Below, one piece after another: positions 24,879 through 37,541 of a stretch of DNA of 64,000 bases. The translations under genes were made by a program, and so were the position numbers. Under the pieces are notes generated by a model, which saw only the letters and a program-made list of their open reading frames with translations, did not search any database and was not told the DNA's origin. Source of the stretch: Fennellomyces sp. T-0311 (lineage: Eukaryota > Mucoromycota > Mucoromycetes > Mucorales > Lichtheimiaceae); NCBI GenBank assembly GCA_025266875.1, contig JALLLT010000003.1:1302001-1366000 (forward strand), given 5' to 3'. Positions within the stretch are counted from its first letter, which is position 1. Each line of letters starts with the position of its first letter.

Positions 24879-26971
24879 TCATATCCCACGATTAGGCTGG
24901 TGATGGTATTTCGATAGGCCAGGAAGGCCAAAAGCAGTCAATTCACCAGGGGCACTAGTACTGCTGGACGGTTCAGCAGTAGCGGCGGCAGCTGCGACGG
25001 CGGCAACGGCAGCAATGGATGCGGCTGCGCAGGAAGTAGTTGGTGGAGTACCTTGGAACTGCATAGAATTAGGCGTCTCCGTTGAGGACGAGTTGGGAAA
25101 GACACTCATCCACTGCTGCTGCTGACTGTCAGACGGCTTGATGATTCTTTGCGGTTGCTGCTGCGACGATTCGAGCTTGAGACCATAGAGATTACCGTAT
25201 TCACGGTCATTGAAAGGAGTGGCTTCAGACTTTATCCGGACGTCTGTGTTGTTTGGAAAGAACTGGTATAAGTCACCACTGTGCGGTGAATGGTTCGGAA
25301 ACGGCGTATTGATCATGTAGCCAATTTCAGAGGATCGCGAAGGATGCTGCTGTTGTAAATGGGGGCCCCTAATAGCTTGCTGCTCCGCCTCGAGTGCTTG
25401 TATGCGGCGTTCCTGGTCCTCGATAAGCTTGTAGGCTCTCCTGATCTGAAAGTCGAATGATTTTCGCATGCCCTGACATATTTGGCTCAATTGCGATACA
25501 TGAGAGCGTAGATCCTCCTGCAAGATTATTGAGCGATCGAGCGGCTGTGGTGGTGGCTGCGGTGGTGGATTATTTCTTTGGACCCAGCTCATGGGTTCGG
25601 GTACAGGTGGTGTGTAAGCCTCAGAGTCCTCACCAGGAGGGTTGTAAGGCGATGGTGATTGTTGTTGATGCTGTGGTTGCTTTTGCTCCTGTAAAGAAAT
25701 GGATTGGCTAGGGAGCTCGGGTAGACCATCGTACATCATTTGAAAGTCCTGGTTGTTGCTATAATTACTGTTGTCTTGGGAAGGCGGCGCCGGTGGTTGC
25801 TGTGATACAGCCGTGGATGAAACCGAAGAAGATCGACGACGCTCGTCAAAGTTTGTATTCGTATCCGATTCGTCTCCCGAGCCCACGTTCACGATGGTCG
25901 CAGGATCCTCGTCGATTTTTACTCGCTTGCGTCTGGGGTATCGCGCGGCCTTGCGTCGGATCAAATGGAACAGATCGCGGCGGCCTGGTCGAAAGTGCGG
26001 ATGGTGCCAGCGGCACGATTCTTTATCTTTGGTATCTTTGGTCTTGCGAGCGTCCGTGTCACGCTGAAAACCATAAATCTAATGAAAAAAAAAGAAGGGG
26101 TGTGAGGATCATGTGTTGTTGATGCAGATAATACTTAAACTTACATTGAGCTGACGGACAAACGAAGCGAATTTGCAGTGCTTAAATAATCGCGGCAACA
26201 CGACTTCGGTGAATTCTAGTTGAATCAGAGCGTCAGGGAGGCGATGCTTTTTTTTTTTGATTGTTTGCGGGAGACGCAAAAAAAAGAAGGGAGGGTTCGA
26301 GAGGAGGTACACTTACTGGGAATACATTCGATGATAAACATATCTTTGCCGTCGTGTTTGCACCAGCGTGCGTATTTTTGACCATCGTCAGGGGCTTGGA
26401 GACTCCTGTGAAAAGCGTGAGCTTTTGAAAAACAGAAATAGAAAGGGGATAACGGGCAAGCGAATACGTACTGATACAATTTTGACACGAAACCAGCTAT
26501 ACCGCGCTCCGAATGGTTGATTTCCATGCTGTCCAGATCACTGCGTAATGGATCATTGTGAAGCAGCAGAGGCGTTTGGCCATGCCAGTAATCGTGCATC
26601 ATGGACTGCACACCGGCATGGTCTCTGGGCAGTCGCGACAGGTTGCGGGTGTTGTGGGTCGAGTCCTGATCAAAACTTTCCGATGCTTGCTGTAGCGGAA
26701 TTGGATGAGTGTGCAAGGATGACGATGGGCATGGAGAGACAGAAACTTGCATATTGGCACTGGAGAATGCCAAGGGGTCCAGATCGGCGGGTTGCGGCGA
26801 GTGCGTAGCGACGGACGAGGAAGAGGAAAGGGTATTCATCGTTACTGGATGAAACCGTTGCTGTCGAGCGCTGTCAGCAGTAGAGGTTACAAAAGAAGAA
26901 CACGAGGAAGGGGACGCAACAGAGGAAGAAAGATGCGGCGATGAGTCGGCGGCATATTCCAGATGATTCAT
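24879..26971 (-). CDS. HSF-type DNA-binding transcription factor
   Basis: Four exons (26971-26472, 26405-26317, 26215-26145, 26078-24879) give 619 aa. After a Ser/Pro-rich N-terminal arm of about 155 residues, the winged-helix HSF domain begins at IAGFVSKLYQ. It continues with WCKHDGKDMFII, the recognition helix KHCKFASFVRQLN, IYGFQRD, and WHHPHFRPGRRDLFHLIRRK. Three introns interrupt it. Next come a basic, nuclear-localisation-like cluster (RRKAARYPRRKRVKI), a Pro/Gln-rich linker and a probable coiled coil (LRSHVSQLSQICQGMRKS onward) that could oligomerise the protein. An Ala-rich run lies near the C-terminus. It could be a stress HSF or an Sfl1/Skn7-like relative; no response-regulator receiver domain is present, which argues against Skn7. 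Confidence 0.92.
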
Positions 26972-29900
26972 GAGGGGAGCGCCGGCAAACTTCGGTTTCT
27001 TTTTTTTGGCTTGAGTGTTGTTATTGAGTAACTATGATGCATACACATATCAGCCAATTCCTCTACACGCGCGGATGGGCTTGATTTTCCCTTACTCTTT
27101 GTTATCGCTTTCAGGCGGAAATTTTAACTAATCCATCCACCGTCGTTCCACACACACAGGCAAGGAGCAAACAGAAAAAAAAGTTAGGTTGGACTTGGGA
27201 GCTATCATCTATAAATTGTGACTTACCCTTAACTATCCCATCAATGTGAACCATGGGCAGTTTAGGGTTGACCTCGATGCGTTGTGCAGCCTGCACGTCC
27301 TCGCCCCAACTCCGCTGCGCCCGAGCAGCTGGGCCAATCTAAAGTAACCCTGTCGGTGTACCAGTTCATTGGCAAGAACCCTGCAGCTCTAAGCGATCTC
27401 TACTCTCCAGCTTCCTGGTGCTCGCAACCCGTGCCGACGAGGTCTGCAAATCCTCAAGGAAAGAGCCTCTGTTCCCGTACACCACAACGTGTTCTGCCAC
27501 ACCCGTTCCTCGTGCCTGCGTTACCTTTGTGTTGCGCTCTCATAATAGATGATGTGATGATATCGATCGGCGGATTTTGTGTGGTTCATTTCTCCCCAGC
27601 ATAACTATAACCTCCAACCATGCCCGCTGTTGCATCGGTTACCCTTTGGAATGTATGTCCCATACAAAGAAAACGTCTCATAACCCAAACCCCAAGCACG
27701 TTTTTTTTTGTTCATGCGCATACAAGTTTTTCTATCGACTGAGAATGTAGACAATTTAAAATACTATTGTTCGTATAATGCTCTACGTGTTCTATGCATG
27801 CTATGTCATTGCGAATTCCGAGAAAAAAGTGGCAAAAGGTGATCACATATCCACTCAATGTTACATTGAAGTATGTACCCGCCAAAAAATACATATCGAC
27901 TGCTAAGGATATGTATAAAAAAAAAGAGATCTACCAACATCCAAAAAAGCCTTACCATTGCTGTAGTGCCATGTTACACTGAAGGACCCGATTGGCGCTT
28001 GTCGCGTAAACGGTACGTTGTTTACATGTCGCTTTTTTTTTCTCATGGACAGCATTGTTGATAGCAGCAGAATTATCAGAATTAGCGATGGAGAATACTA
28101 TTAAAATAAGCATGCATTTTAGAATGCTACATAGATGACTTCTTCTACATATATATCACTACCTTCCAAATATAAAATCTCTATTCTTTATTACTATTTT
28201 TGTAGTTCCCAAAGCTTTGATTAGTCGAATATAGAATGTTCGTTGATCCTGTTCACTCGTATATAACTTGCTAACTGTTGTTTAAACACCGTTTTTACCA
28301 TTGACAATAGTCGATTGGTCCGTGCACTATTCTATTTTGTGGAGTAAACGCGCATGTATTGATGATATTTTCTGTCTTTAGCAACAAAAAAAATCGGAGA
28401 AAAATTTATTTGCTGACATTCTTTAGCAAGCAACCTTGTTTTTCTCCGGCCAATTTCAAACAGTAAGTTTCCATGGCTGGCGTATTCCAGCATTCAGGTA
28501 AAGCACATACTCAATGTACTTTGTAATATACGACTAACAGATCGGTGATCAAAATTTGCATTTTATTGGTAAAGCCATTGATCGTGCATCTTTTTTTACT
28601 GTTTTGGAGTATCCTAATGAATGAATGCACAGACATTAACTTTGTAGTACGAGTAATGTGGCCTATTCACGATAGTATAATCATGAGCGGTAAACGTCGG
28701 GCAACTTTATTATAAATAATTTTGTAATACGTACATCAATCCATATCATGTACGTACGTTTAAATAATGGGTTGCGCTGCAACCCAACCGGCGTGTTGCC
28801 CCGTCTTGTAATTCGGACTGTACATGCATCAAACACAACTTCCTGGGAACACAATGCAACTTGCTTTTGTTGCAACATAGGTTAAATACATACATGTTTT
28901 TAGAATAAGTCGTGTCATTAATGCATATCAACTCGCTCATCGATTCGATAACTGTGCAGCCCAGGCAAGCGACAAGTTCCAAAGTGAGGACGTTAATTTT
29001 TGTGAATAGTGCTGAGTTACCCCATTTGGTACGTATGGGTCACCTTAACGATAGGGAGTGAAAGAAAAGATCGGTTAACCTTATTCTTTAGGGATGTGTA
29101 GGTCTATGCCGAACTCTCTTTATAGTGCATTAACACGTTTTTATATCAAATAAGAATGTAGAAACTTCTGGGCGATACAGAACAGAACTTTATAAGAAAG
29201 GCGATCACTAAAGATTTTTTTGGTATTACCACGCCTCGGTTCACTTTATGTAACCAAAAAGTTACAGCGCTTGTGCAATGACTTTCTCTGTCTCTGTATT
29301 TATGCCCACTAATACACATATAAGAAAGGTGCTTTCTATTTTCTAGTTCAGAAAGTAATTGTCGATCATGTAAACCCTTTTATCTTATTTTTAGTTTTCT
29401 AATCAGAAACCTTACCAAGAGATACCATTTTCTATAAAAATAACAGAGATATATTACCGAAAATTGTGCTGCTTATAATGAGTGAGAAGATTTTGACCGC
29501 AGGCACATTACTATTCGCTTAACCCATATGATATCCAGATTACCCGATCCGTCATTTAGCTTAAAGTTTTTTTTTTGACTTGTGGCAGAGCCTGGGCCAA
29601 ACTATTTTTTAGCCGGTTATCATTCACATGCCAAGCAGATATAGTTTAAAACTGCGTGCGGCGCACTTGTTTGTATATACTAACGTTTTATTCTCTTGTT
29701 TGCAAGAAAAGATTGTATCGGTCCATATAAAAATAAAGCAGACATTATGTTCTGAGATTTTCATATTTACTTATATATGCAAACGAGAAAATAAGTGCCA
29801 GTGTATTGCATCGAAAGAAGAAGATTGAACGGGCACGACATGAAAAATTTTAATACGGACCGGCATTCGTATGTATTTGGAAAACGAAGATGGTTTTCTA

Positions 29901-32261
29901 GTCGTCGATAAACCCGAATATGGTGGACCGAAAGAACACTTTTCTTTGTCGTTCCTGATGGTGGTATGTTAGTAATATATTATTTTATCTGGCCATTCTT
30001 TTCTGGTTATGTACATCCTGACGATCATTCTCGGCAACTTCTTACCATTACCATATATGGAATAATAGATAGGAAGACATAGTTCATTCGTATGTTAAGG
30101 ATCTTGGTAGTTCGGGTTCCAGCGTTCAAAAAGTTCCGAATATCGGGATTGGCGCTAAAGAATGTCTTTTGCCGATTTTCCTGATCTGATAACAAGTTCC
30201 CTCATATTCTTGGTCATAGTGTAACGACAGAACCGAGTGGCAGGCTATTATCTGCTCCTAGGTTGAGCATCATTTCTTTGATATCAGCCGTTCTAGGTTA
30301 CCAGTACTGACCTTCGATACTATGTAATAAATTACGTGAAAATCACTTGAGTGTTGATCACCGTTGACGCACAATTGTCAAAGTTCAAAATATTGCTATG
30401 TACGCACTAATTGAGTCGTCCAGCTGAAAAGTTAGAAAGTTCCTAGCACTGCTCGTATTTTTTTCTTGAGATGCAAAAAGTTAATGTGCAGGTAACATGC
30501 CTGAAAAAGAGCCGTAAAGGCGGAGAAAAGGTTTGTTTGTGGTACGACGAGTAAGAAAAAAGACCGGCAAGGTATTTTGCACGTCTCGAGTCGGATCAGT
30601 GTGTGTTTGTACGCGAATGATGTACGCATTCAGCGATTTCCGTTTCGCGTGCAATCTCTGGCATCTTGCTAGATCGAATGTATACTTGCAGTTTTCCTAG
30701 GAATAGATTAAGCTAGATCTGATCCATTATTTATACAGATGCTTCACTAGTAGATAGTCTTTATCGAAATCGGATAGCTGGAGAGTCGTTGACTATCACA
30801 GTACGTACAGTCATGTAACCTTTGAAAGTTTTAAAGGATAAATGGTCCCTTGATCCAATACATCTATATTGCTATTCCAGATTTTTTTGGTATAGTCGCA
30901 GTGTGTCTTCGTGATACGTATGGATACGAGCCCCTTTATCAATTACTCTATAAACCCGATACATATATTCTATCAGTGATGGAACATAACTACGTAGTGG
31001 TATCTAAAGTATTTGTAATCGTAAATATGTGGCTTTCTAAATCCGTTTGATCAGTTGCATCCACTTTCATGTGGACCCTTACCAAGCAATTGACGTGTAG
31101 ATAGCATCGAGCACTTAATTTCTGCTGTCAGAACGATCATTGACAATTGAAAGGATCAACTAAATACATATAAGCATTCTTGTTGACATTGCGTTAAATG
31201 GTGCTAGTAATGAAATAAGATTGATTGTTACAAAATCAATCTGTGAACGATTCCTTGTAAGGATAGATAAGCAAATATATTTGATGATCTTTCCAAAGTT
31301 CGTACGGGAACTATGTCACCTTTAGACAAAGAAAACCTATCAAACGTTAGAGCACTTTAGTCAAATGACCTGTATGGGACTAGAAAAACTCATAAATGCT
31401 AAAAAAATTGATGAGATCAAATGTACATTCGTATAGAAGCGACCTGAGAAAAAAGGTTGGTGTTTGACCCGGGATTATACACATGTTTCAAACCTTGTCC
31501 TCTTTTATTTTTGCTTGCAATTATTTCAGATGATCTTGAGATGTTTTTACTTGTGAGTTACTTTTAACTTAATCTGGCAATACCTGGCTTGTCGAAAGGG
31601 TACACGGACGAAAAATCGACTGTCATGGCGACATGTTGTCATAGAGAGTGGGACGTAACCAATGGCAGCAGACTATTGAAACAAAGAAAACATGTCTGAT
31701 TTTGTGAGCAGAGTTTTCATTGGTTTCCGTTTAATTGACAACGTTCCTTTGTTTATTCTTTTCTTGATCATCCGAAACCTATGCGTCATTTGTTGGTGAT
31801 ACGTTCACAAAACCCAAGATGAGATCCCCCGCCATTTTTTCCCAAGCGGGGAGAAGTGCATTTTTGGACAAAACACATCATCGTCTCAATGTTTCAAGAA
31901 AAAGCAACAGTAGTACAAAGTAAATAGTTGTCATTCTTCACTTTTTGCCAACGGCGCCAGCAAAGAAAAAACGGACAGTTTGCATTAGTAAAAAAGTTGT
32001 CCAAGAAGGTCACTTGACCGGCTAAAAGTTCGCTCAATCTAGCAAAAACGGCAATCACACGATTGCACAGTGGAAGTTGGTCGAATATTATCAAACCTTT
32101 ACCAAAACTTGAAAAAACTGGTTCGTATGCACGGTCAAACTCTAAAGCAAAGGGAAAAGCAGGATGCAGAGCTGCCACACAAGTCACGTGTCGCATGGTG
32201 AGTTTTACTCGGCGCCCAATGCAAAGCAACAAGCGCGATAGGACTTTTTGTTTAACACAAA
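26972..32261. other. Long AT-rich intergenic region, no gene recognised
   Basis: More than 5 kb of AT-rich sequence with only short frames on both strands. The first 300 bases are the probable promoter of the HSF-type gene. A 7-bp-stem perfect hairpin lies at 28769-28785. No transposase motif, tRNA or other RNA could be recognised. Relics of decayed elements are likely but cannot be named by eye. Confidence 0.5.
28769..28785. other. Perfect GC-rich hairpin in AT-rich DNA
   Basis: GGGTTGC and GCAACCC face each other across a 3-base loop, inside a GC-rich island of about 50 bp in otherwise AT-rich sequence. It could be a transposon end structure (Helitron ends carry short GC-rich hairpins) or part of a small RNA. 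No second copy or flanking terminus was found. Confidence 0.4.
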
Positions 32262-32693
32262 ATGGTAAATGGAGGCAAAAACCTGTCAATGTTGCGCTGA
32301 CATTAACACATTTGGGGCGCAGCTTTTCTACTCTTTCTTCAAGACACTCGTTGATCAGAAAGTTACTGTTGAATTGAAAAATGATCTTGCGATCACGGGC
32401 ACGTTGAAATCGGTCGATCAATTCTTAAACATCAAGCTAGATGACATTATGGTCATTGAAGAAGAGCGATACCCCCATATGGTAAACGAAAGGCAGTATA
32501 GACAGCATGACACAGGTTCGCTAAGCGGATGGATGTATAGAGCTCGGTAAAGAATTGCTTTATTCGAGGATCGGTGGTGCGATACGTCCAACTGCCAGCA
32601 CAAGCTGTCGACACTGCTTTGTTGCAAGACGCGGCGCGGAGGGAGGCGGCTCAACCGACTGCTGCCCAACAGAGCAATGTGCGAGTGAAATAA
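32262..32693 (+). CDS. LSM2: LSM2, U6 snRNA-associated Sm-like protein
   Basis: Subunit of the Lsm2-8 ring that binds the 3' end of U6 snRNA and of the Lsm1-7 ring in mRNA decay. Three exons: 32262-32264 (only ATG), 32323-32481, 32541-32693, giving 104 aa. The split start is required because the conserved N-terminus MLFYSFFKTLVDQ forms only when ATG is joined to the acceptor at 32322. Sm1 motif residues lie in VELKNDLAITGTLKSVDQFL. Sm2 has CFIRGSVVRYVQLP, followed by DTALLQDAARRE, which is diagnostic of LSM2. The acceptor at 32540 restores SSVKN before CFIRG. The CAP-Gly gene starts 161 bp downstream on the same strand. Confidence 0.95.
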
Positions 32694-32854
32694 AAAGCAA
32701 GAGGATACGCATTTGCCACCCAAAATAGCCATGTGCACGTGTGGAGAAAGGGGGGGGGGTTGCGTTTTTATAAAGAGCCTAAAAAGCACAGGCTGTTTTC
32801 TTTTTTCTTCTTTTCTTCTCCTCCTCCTCCACTCTTTTGTAGACAGTAACACAG

Positions 32855-33618
32855 ATGATGCCCTCCTTTTTCGGCTTAAATACAAAGGGCCTGTCGATCA
32901 AAAGCGCAATATTCTTCCCTCGAAAGAACAAGAAGAAGAAAACCGAGCGGCAACGGGCGACGTCGGTGATCTCGCATCAATCCCGGAAGGAGGAAGTCAG
33001 TCCATTCGCGCGTGCGTACGACCATGATCTTGCCACCAAATTCAACGACAGCGTGGTCAACGATCTGGAACTGCTGCTGTCGATGGAAACGCAGGCACGC
33101 ATGGATGCATTGGAGGCTCGCGAACGAGAAGCCGAGGCATCCAAAGTTCGATCGCGCAGGCTCACGTTTGAACTACCCACCAGACCCGATTCCACGCCTG
33201 TCCGTCAAGCATCGCCCCGTATGAAAGGCAGACGGGGCAGCCTCGGCAGTATTTACAGCACAGACGACGATGACAGCGACTCTGCATCAGCTCCAGACGA
33301 CTTTGTGCCGCCGCCACAGCCTGTCCACATGAACGCGCGAGTCCGGCTGATTCGTCGCCCTCTGCCAACGTATGGCGTCGTCCGCTTTATTGGCCATGTC
33401 GACTTTGCCCCCGGTCAAGAGTGGGTGGGTGTCGAGCTGGATAGCAGAGGTACAGTAGAGAGAGAGAGAGAGAGAGGCTTAAGCAACAGGCGTTTTAATG
33501 AAAAAGTAATCTAGTCGGCAAGAACGACGGCTCTGTCAAAGGCAAACGTTATTTCACCACCGATCGTGATCGAGGCATCTTTGTACTGCGAGAGAACCTC
33601 GCGGTGGTCGATGGTTAA
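32855..33618 (+). CDS. CAP-Gly domain protein
   Basis: A 232-aa protein from two exons (32855-33449, 33515-33618). The N-terminal 150 residues are basic and Ser-rich, with a charged helical stretch (LLSMETQARMDALEARERE) and acidic patches, probably mostly disordered. The C-terminal 70 residues form a CAP-Gly domain: YGVVRFIGHVDFAPGQEW, then VGKNDGSVKGKRYF, where GKNDG is the groove that binds EEY/F tails of tubulin and EB proteins. The intron falls just before GKNDG and contains an AG microsatellite. Such proteins act at microtubule plus ends or in tubulin folding, but the short length and C-terminal domain do not identify a specific orthologue. Met at 32858 is an alternative start. It converges on CAC2, with 156 bp between stops. 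Confidence 0.88.
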
Positions 33619-33774
33619 CTTGCATAATCATAATACCCCCTCCCCCAACTCTTCTTTTTTCTTTTTTACTCATGTTGTATGTATATATCTGTCGCTTTCC
33701 ATTTAGGTTTCGCTTTTTTTGTCATTGATTATCCCACGTGGTCTCTCCAATATATGTAATTGTGCATCCAGGTT

Positions 33775-35642
33775 TCAATCGTGTTGTTGTTGCTGTTTCA
33801 AGGGTTGGTGCGACGGCGACACGCTGATCAGTGTTGGAGCAATCCGCCGTTTCTTCGGTGACGCTGTTGTCGTGGCGATAGCTCTTTTCTCCGCGGGCTT
33901 GATCACCGGCTCCGGCGGCAGGCTGATGTCCATCATCTCGGTGTCCTGGTCGACGAGCAGCTGCTGCTGCGACGCAGGCCCGAGCTCGTTCTCCTCAAAG
34001 ACGACGGCAGAGCAGTAACCGTCGGCTGAGGAAAAGGCTAGGATGCTTCCGTCATGCGACCTATTAAACAAAAACAACTTTTTTTCAGTTCCGCGTTGAG
34101 CTTGGCCGAGAATAGAAAGTTACCATGTTATGTCCGTGATGGGGGCAAAGTGCATGCCCGACACCACACACAGCGGCATGCGTTGCTGGGTATCGTACAC
34201 ATAGACCGCGTCCTGGCTGGCCACGGCGTAGATCATGCGGTAGGGCAGATCAAAGAGCTTTTCCTTCTGTCGGAGTTCGTACGGAAGCCGGCACCACCGG
34301 ATGGCGATCGACGGTTTGTTATGGTTACTATTGCACGCTATTGGATGTCTGGATGGCTGTTTGAATCACTTGTATCACGCTGGCCCGAGAGTCGCGCCTA
34401 CCTTAACAGCGTGTTCCGGGGGTATACGTAGGCGCAGTTCACAAGATCGTCACTGTCATCGTCGCCGCTCTTGGCAGTTACCGTCGTGCTGGTTTCCATA
34501 TTTTTGCATAATCCTGCCGGTGTCACAAGAAAGCCACCGTCTGGGCTGAACGAGAGCCGCCGGAAAAACGTCACTAGATTTTCATCGTGGTACATGCGAA
34601 ACGGTGTCACGTCCTCTTGCCGGTTCATGCGATGGTGTCGCTTCGAGCATCCGCTCAGCCGCACCCGATCCGGCCCTTCCTTGCGGTATTTGTAGATAGC
34701 CACAGACCTGGCTCGCCCCATGAGCAAACCAACCCTCGCTCTGTCCCTCTGCTCCGCTTACCTGTCGCTGCTCTGTGTCGCAACAAACTGTCCTTTGGGA
34801 TCCCATGCCACGCCTTGGACATAGTGCGTATGGTCCGTGAGCACATGAATCACGCTGCCTAATATGACCAGTCAGCACTTCCACCATGTATAAAACGACA
34901 CAAAGGAACTTGCGTGTGCTGATGCTCCACACACGCGCCGTGTTATCGATGGATGCCGTGATAAAGAACTGCCCGCACGGCGACCATGCTAGATCGTACA
35001 CTTCTTTGCTGTGTCCACTAATCCGCAAGCCTTCAATCACCACGTCGCCCGCATCAAAACGTTTCCACTTACTAGAACATATGCACCACAGTCCAGTTTT
35101 CCTTCTCGAACTCTGCATAGTCTCTTCCAAAGCTGGATTCCTTTGTTGACGACCGCCGCCACAGGATCACACATGAATCTAGCCCCAAAAAATGAGCGTG
35201 CATATCCATTGAACCAAGCCAGCCCGCGCGTACCGTCTCCGGCAGAAGCAAGATATTCTCCAGAGGGAGAGAACCGGACTACATTGACAGGCGCTGAATG
35301 GCGCTTCAGTTCAGACAAGAACTCGATATGTACCGGAAACGATTCGATCTTTTTGTCAATGTTCGTTTTGCTGTTGTCGCGACTGGCATTGGGCCGTCGT
35401 TTCATGCTCCACAACTAAAGCTCTTGGTTACTCTGCTGCATCAATGTCTGTTTCACTCTTTCGTACCCGGACAGATGTATCTGCCCCCGCACTGGCCATG
35501 CGTGTTCCGTCCGAAGAGAAATCCACAGAGTATATGGCTTGTCCGTCATGCCAATTGATTTCCAACGTCTAATTGTTGCTTCAAGATTAGCTCGATCAAA
35601 CATGGAATGGCAACCTTTTTTTTTCTGTACCTTGGCTCGCAT
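33775..35642 (-). CDS. CAC2: CAF-1 subunit p60 (CAC2/CHAF1B), WD40 histone chaperone
   Basis: Middle subunit of chromatin assembly factor 1, which deposits H3-H4 on newly made DNA in the nucleus. Nine exons (35642-35631, 35568-35467, 35414-35234, 35178-35073, 35017-34902, 34858-34762, 34707-34402, 34327-34124, 34060-33775) join to 469 aa. The first exon encodes only MRAK. WD repeats follow with family landmarks: [75 protein letters not shown], then KPSIAIRW and [18 protein letters not shown]. The tail is a basic, probably disordered stretch with SPKKRRI. The donor at 34901 (GTGTCG) is weak and was chosen by phase. Other joins are canonical. Confidence 0.95.
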
Positions 35643-37060
35643 CGTTGCGTGATCGGTTTTTAAAGAGGTTGTGAAATAAAAGCCAGAGTCGAAATAAGCT
35701 GTTGCTTAAAAAAAGCCGAAAGTCCTTTGCAAAGAATATCAGTCTACGTAAAGAAAAGGTCCTCTTAAACTCTCAGTCCTGCGCTCCCTGGATTATCTTC
35801 ATCAGGTCTTGATATCCTCGAAGTGCTTGCTTGCTATCTCTAGTTCTGGAAGCAAAGCCGCTGCATCGTCTGCGCCAACGTATGTAGCTTTTTGACGCGT
35901 AACTAAGAGCAAAACAAATGCCGAGACGCGCTCTAAACCAATATTTATGACTGACGACATCAGCTACTCGTTTCATGTATAATGACCCATATTTTGCTTC
36001 GACGCCAGAACGCGTACCCGTTTTCGTGTTTTTTTTCTCGCGTCAGGATCGGAGTCTTACACAACTAGGAGTCGATCTGTCCGTCCTTCAAATGTGCGTT
36101 CCAATAGGCCATTTCCGATGAAGTTGAATATCACTCCATAGCTGCTGTCTATAATAGCAAAAACAGGAATCGGTTTGTTTACTATGTATGACACACTGGT
36201 ACAGACAAACTATCAATAGTTTATAAACTCCACCGAACGCTTTACATTTTTATCTTGATGGCCACGAAGGAAAAGTGGCATTGGATTTACTCCAACGCTT
36301 AATGGCGTTCGCCAGTTCTGCCGCTTTTATTAACTGATAAACTTAATTACTGGGCCGTTTTACATATGTAGGTACCTTATCTCGAAGCGTTACAGTAGAA
36401 AGGCTCGATGATCACGGAAAATGCGTCCGTCTTTCGCTGCATCAGTTATCTTCCCCGCCATCAAAGGCACCTAAGTTCAAAATCGTTGACCTCGTCTTTA
36501 AAAGAAGCATTTTAATAGAGTGAATTACACAAGGTTCCCAAACAGTTAATGAACGTACTAGAACCATTTATCTACACAGTTGCTTTGATAAGTATATATC
36601 GAGGAAATCGATCCTTTGCCTCAAGTAACTCGCTATTCTTATGCACTACAGTATGCAGGACTGTACCATAATAAAGTTTGTCATATTTTTGCATTAGCAC
36701 TTTGATTGCGCCTACACCTATGCAGCCGATCAGTATCCAACCTTCAATTAAATAACGTTTAGATGGATACGGTGGAATCATATTTTTACACAGGCAGATT
36801 TACGGAAAACGCAAGTGCAAAAAACGGGGTTTGATGCAAAAAAAGGAGCTTCACTGTAACTACTGCATCACAGGAAAGATAATCGTCAGCTTGTCAAAAT
36901 GGCGTACGCACATATTATGCAGTATTTAAACGGGTGTAACATAAACGTCATAAACCAGCATAAACACCACGTGACACTATGAAAAACACAGGCGTTCAGC
37001 TAACTAAACTCTTTTTTCTCCAGCTTCAAGCTGGTTGGGGGTAGCGAACGAGAAAACGAG
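35643..37060. other. Intergenic, no gene recognised
   Basis: Short frames only. The first 100 bases are the likely promoter of CAC2. The rest leads into the repeat-rich segment starting at 37061. Confidence 0.45.
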
Positions 37061-37541
37061 CTACACCGAAGGGATTTCCATGTTGGAATTGATTTGATAT
37101 GGGTCTTGTGGATTTCTCCTGAACGCGGTCAGCGGTGTGTTGTCCTTTGAAATAGCGACGGACAGCCCTCTAATTGCGATGTTAAAGGCCGCGGCGTCAT
37201 CTCTTCCATAGGTACTGTTTCGATGGCAATGACAACGGACGTTCGTACACCTCAGTGCGCCATTTGCTGTCCTCGATTCGACTTCTCGACGGTACATATG
37301 CAGCTTCATTACGCTCAAGCATATGGGACATGTTTTACTTGAGTAGTCCTCCGAGACGGTCACCGTAATGTCTTCATCTGGGGCATCTATTCCTTGTCCC
37401 AGCGCGGTCAGATTTGCTCTCCTATGGCCTTTGATGCGCGAGTTTATTGGCCGGTACGCGCCTAGTATGTATATCTGTGGAAGGACACTTTTGAAACTAT
37501 CGACTTCCACTGTGTGATCCATGCAAGTGCTTACTCGTCTA
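37061..37541 (-). pseudogene. C-terminal fragment of a TnpB/Fanzor-like nuclease
   Basis: The minus-strand frame ends at 37061 and is open up to the MITE at 37542. It encodes a canonical OrfB/TnpB-type C-terminus. VSEDYSSKTCPIC gives the first Cys pair and CTNVRC the second; these are residues 65, 68, 92 and 97 of the frame counted from 37522. GRDDAAAFNIA is the RuvC-III block with its Asp intact. The loop between the Cys pairs is about 23 residues. Sequence differs clearly from the zinc ribbon at 7375-7599, so this is another subfamily. RuvC-I and the N-terminus are not seen in frame, and the frame meets a TAA inside the MITE, so it is treated as a truncated gene unless an intron spans the MITE. 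Confidence 0.75.

Noticed and set aside
27284..27604. 106-aa plus-strand frame
   Set aside because: Lies in the HSF gene's upstream region, lacks motifs and ends without any continuation; probably chance.
31894..32421. 175-aa minus-strand frame
   Set aside because: It runs antisense through LSM2 exons and introns and shows no motif; it is a shadow of LSM2.
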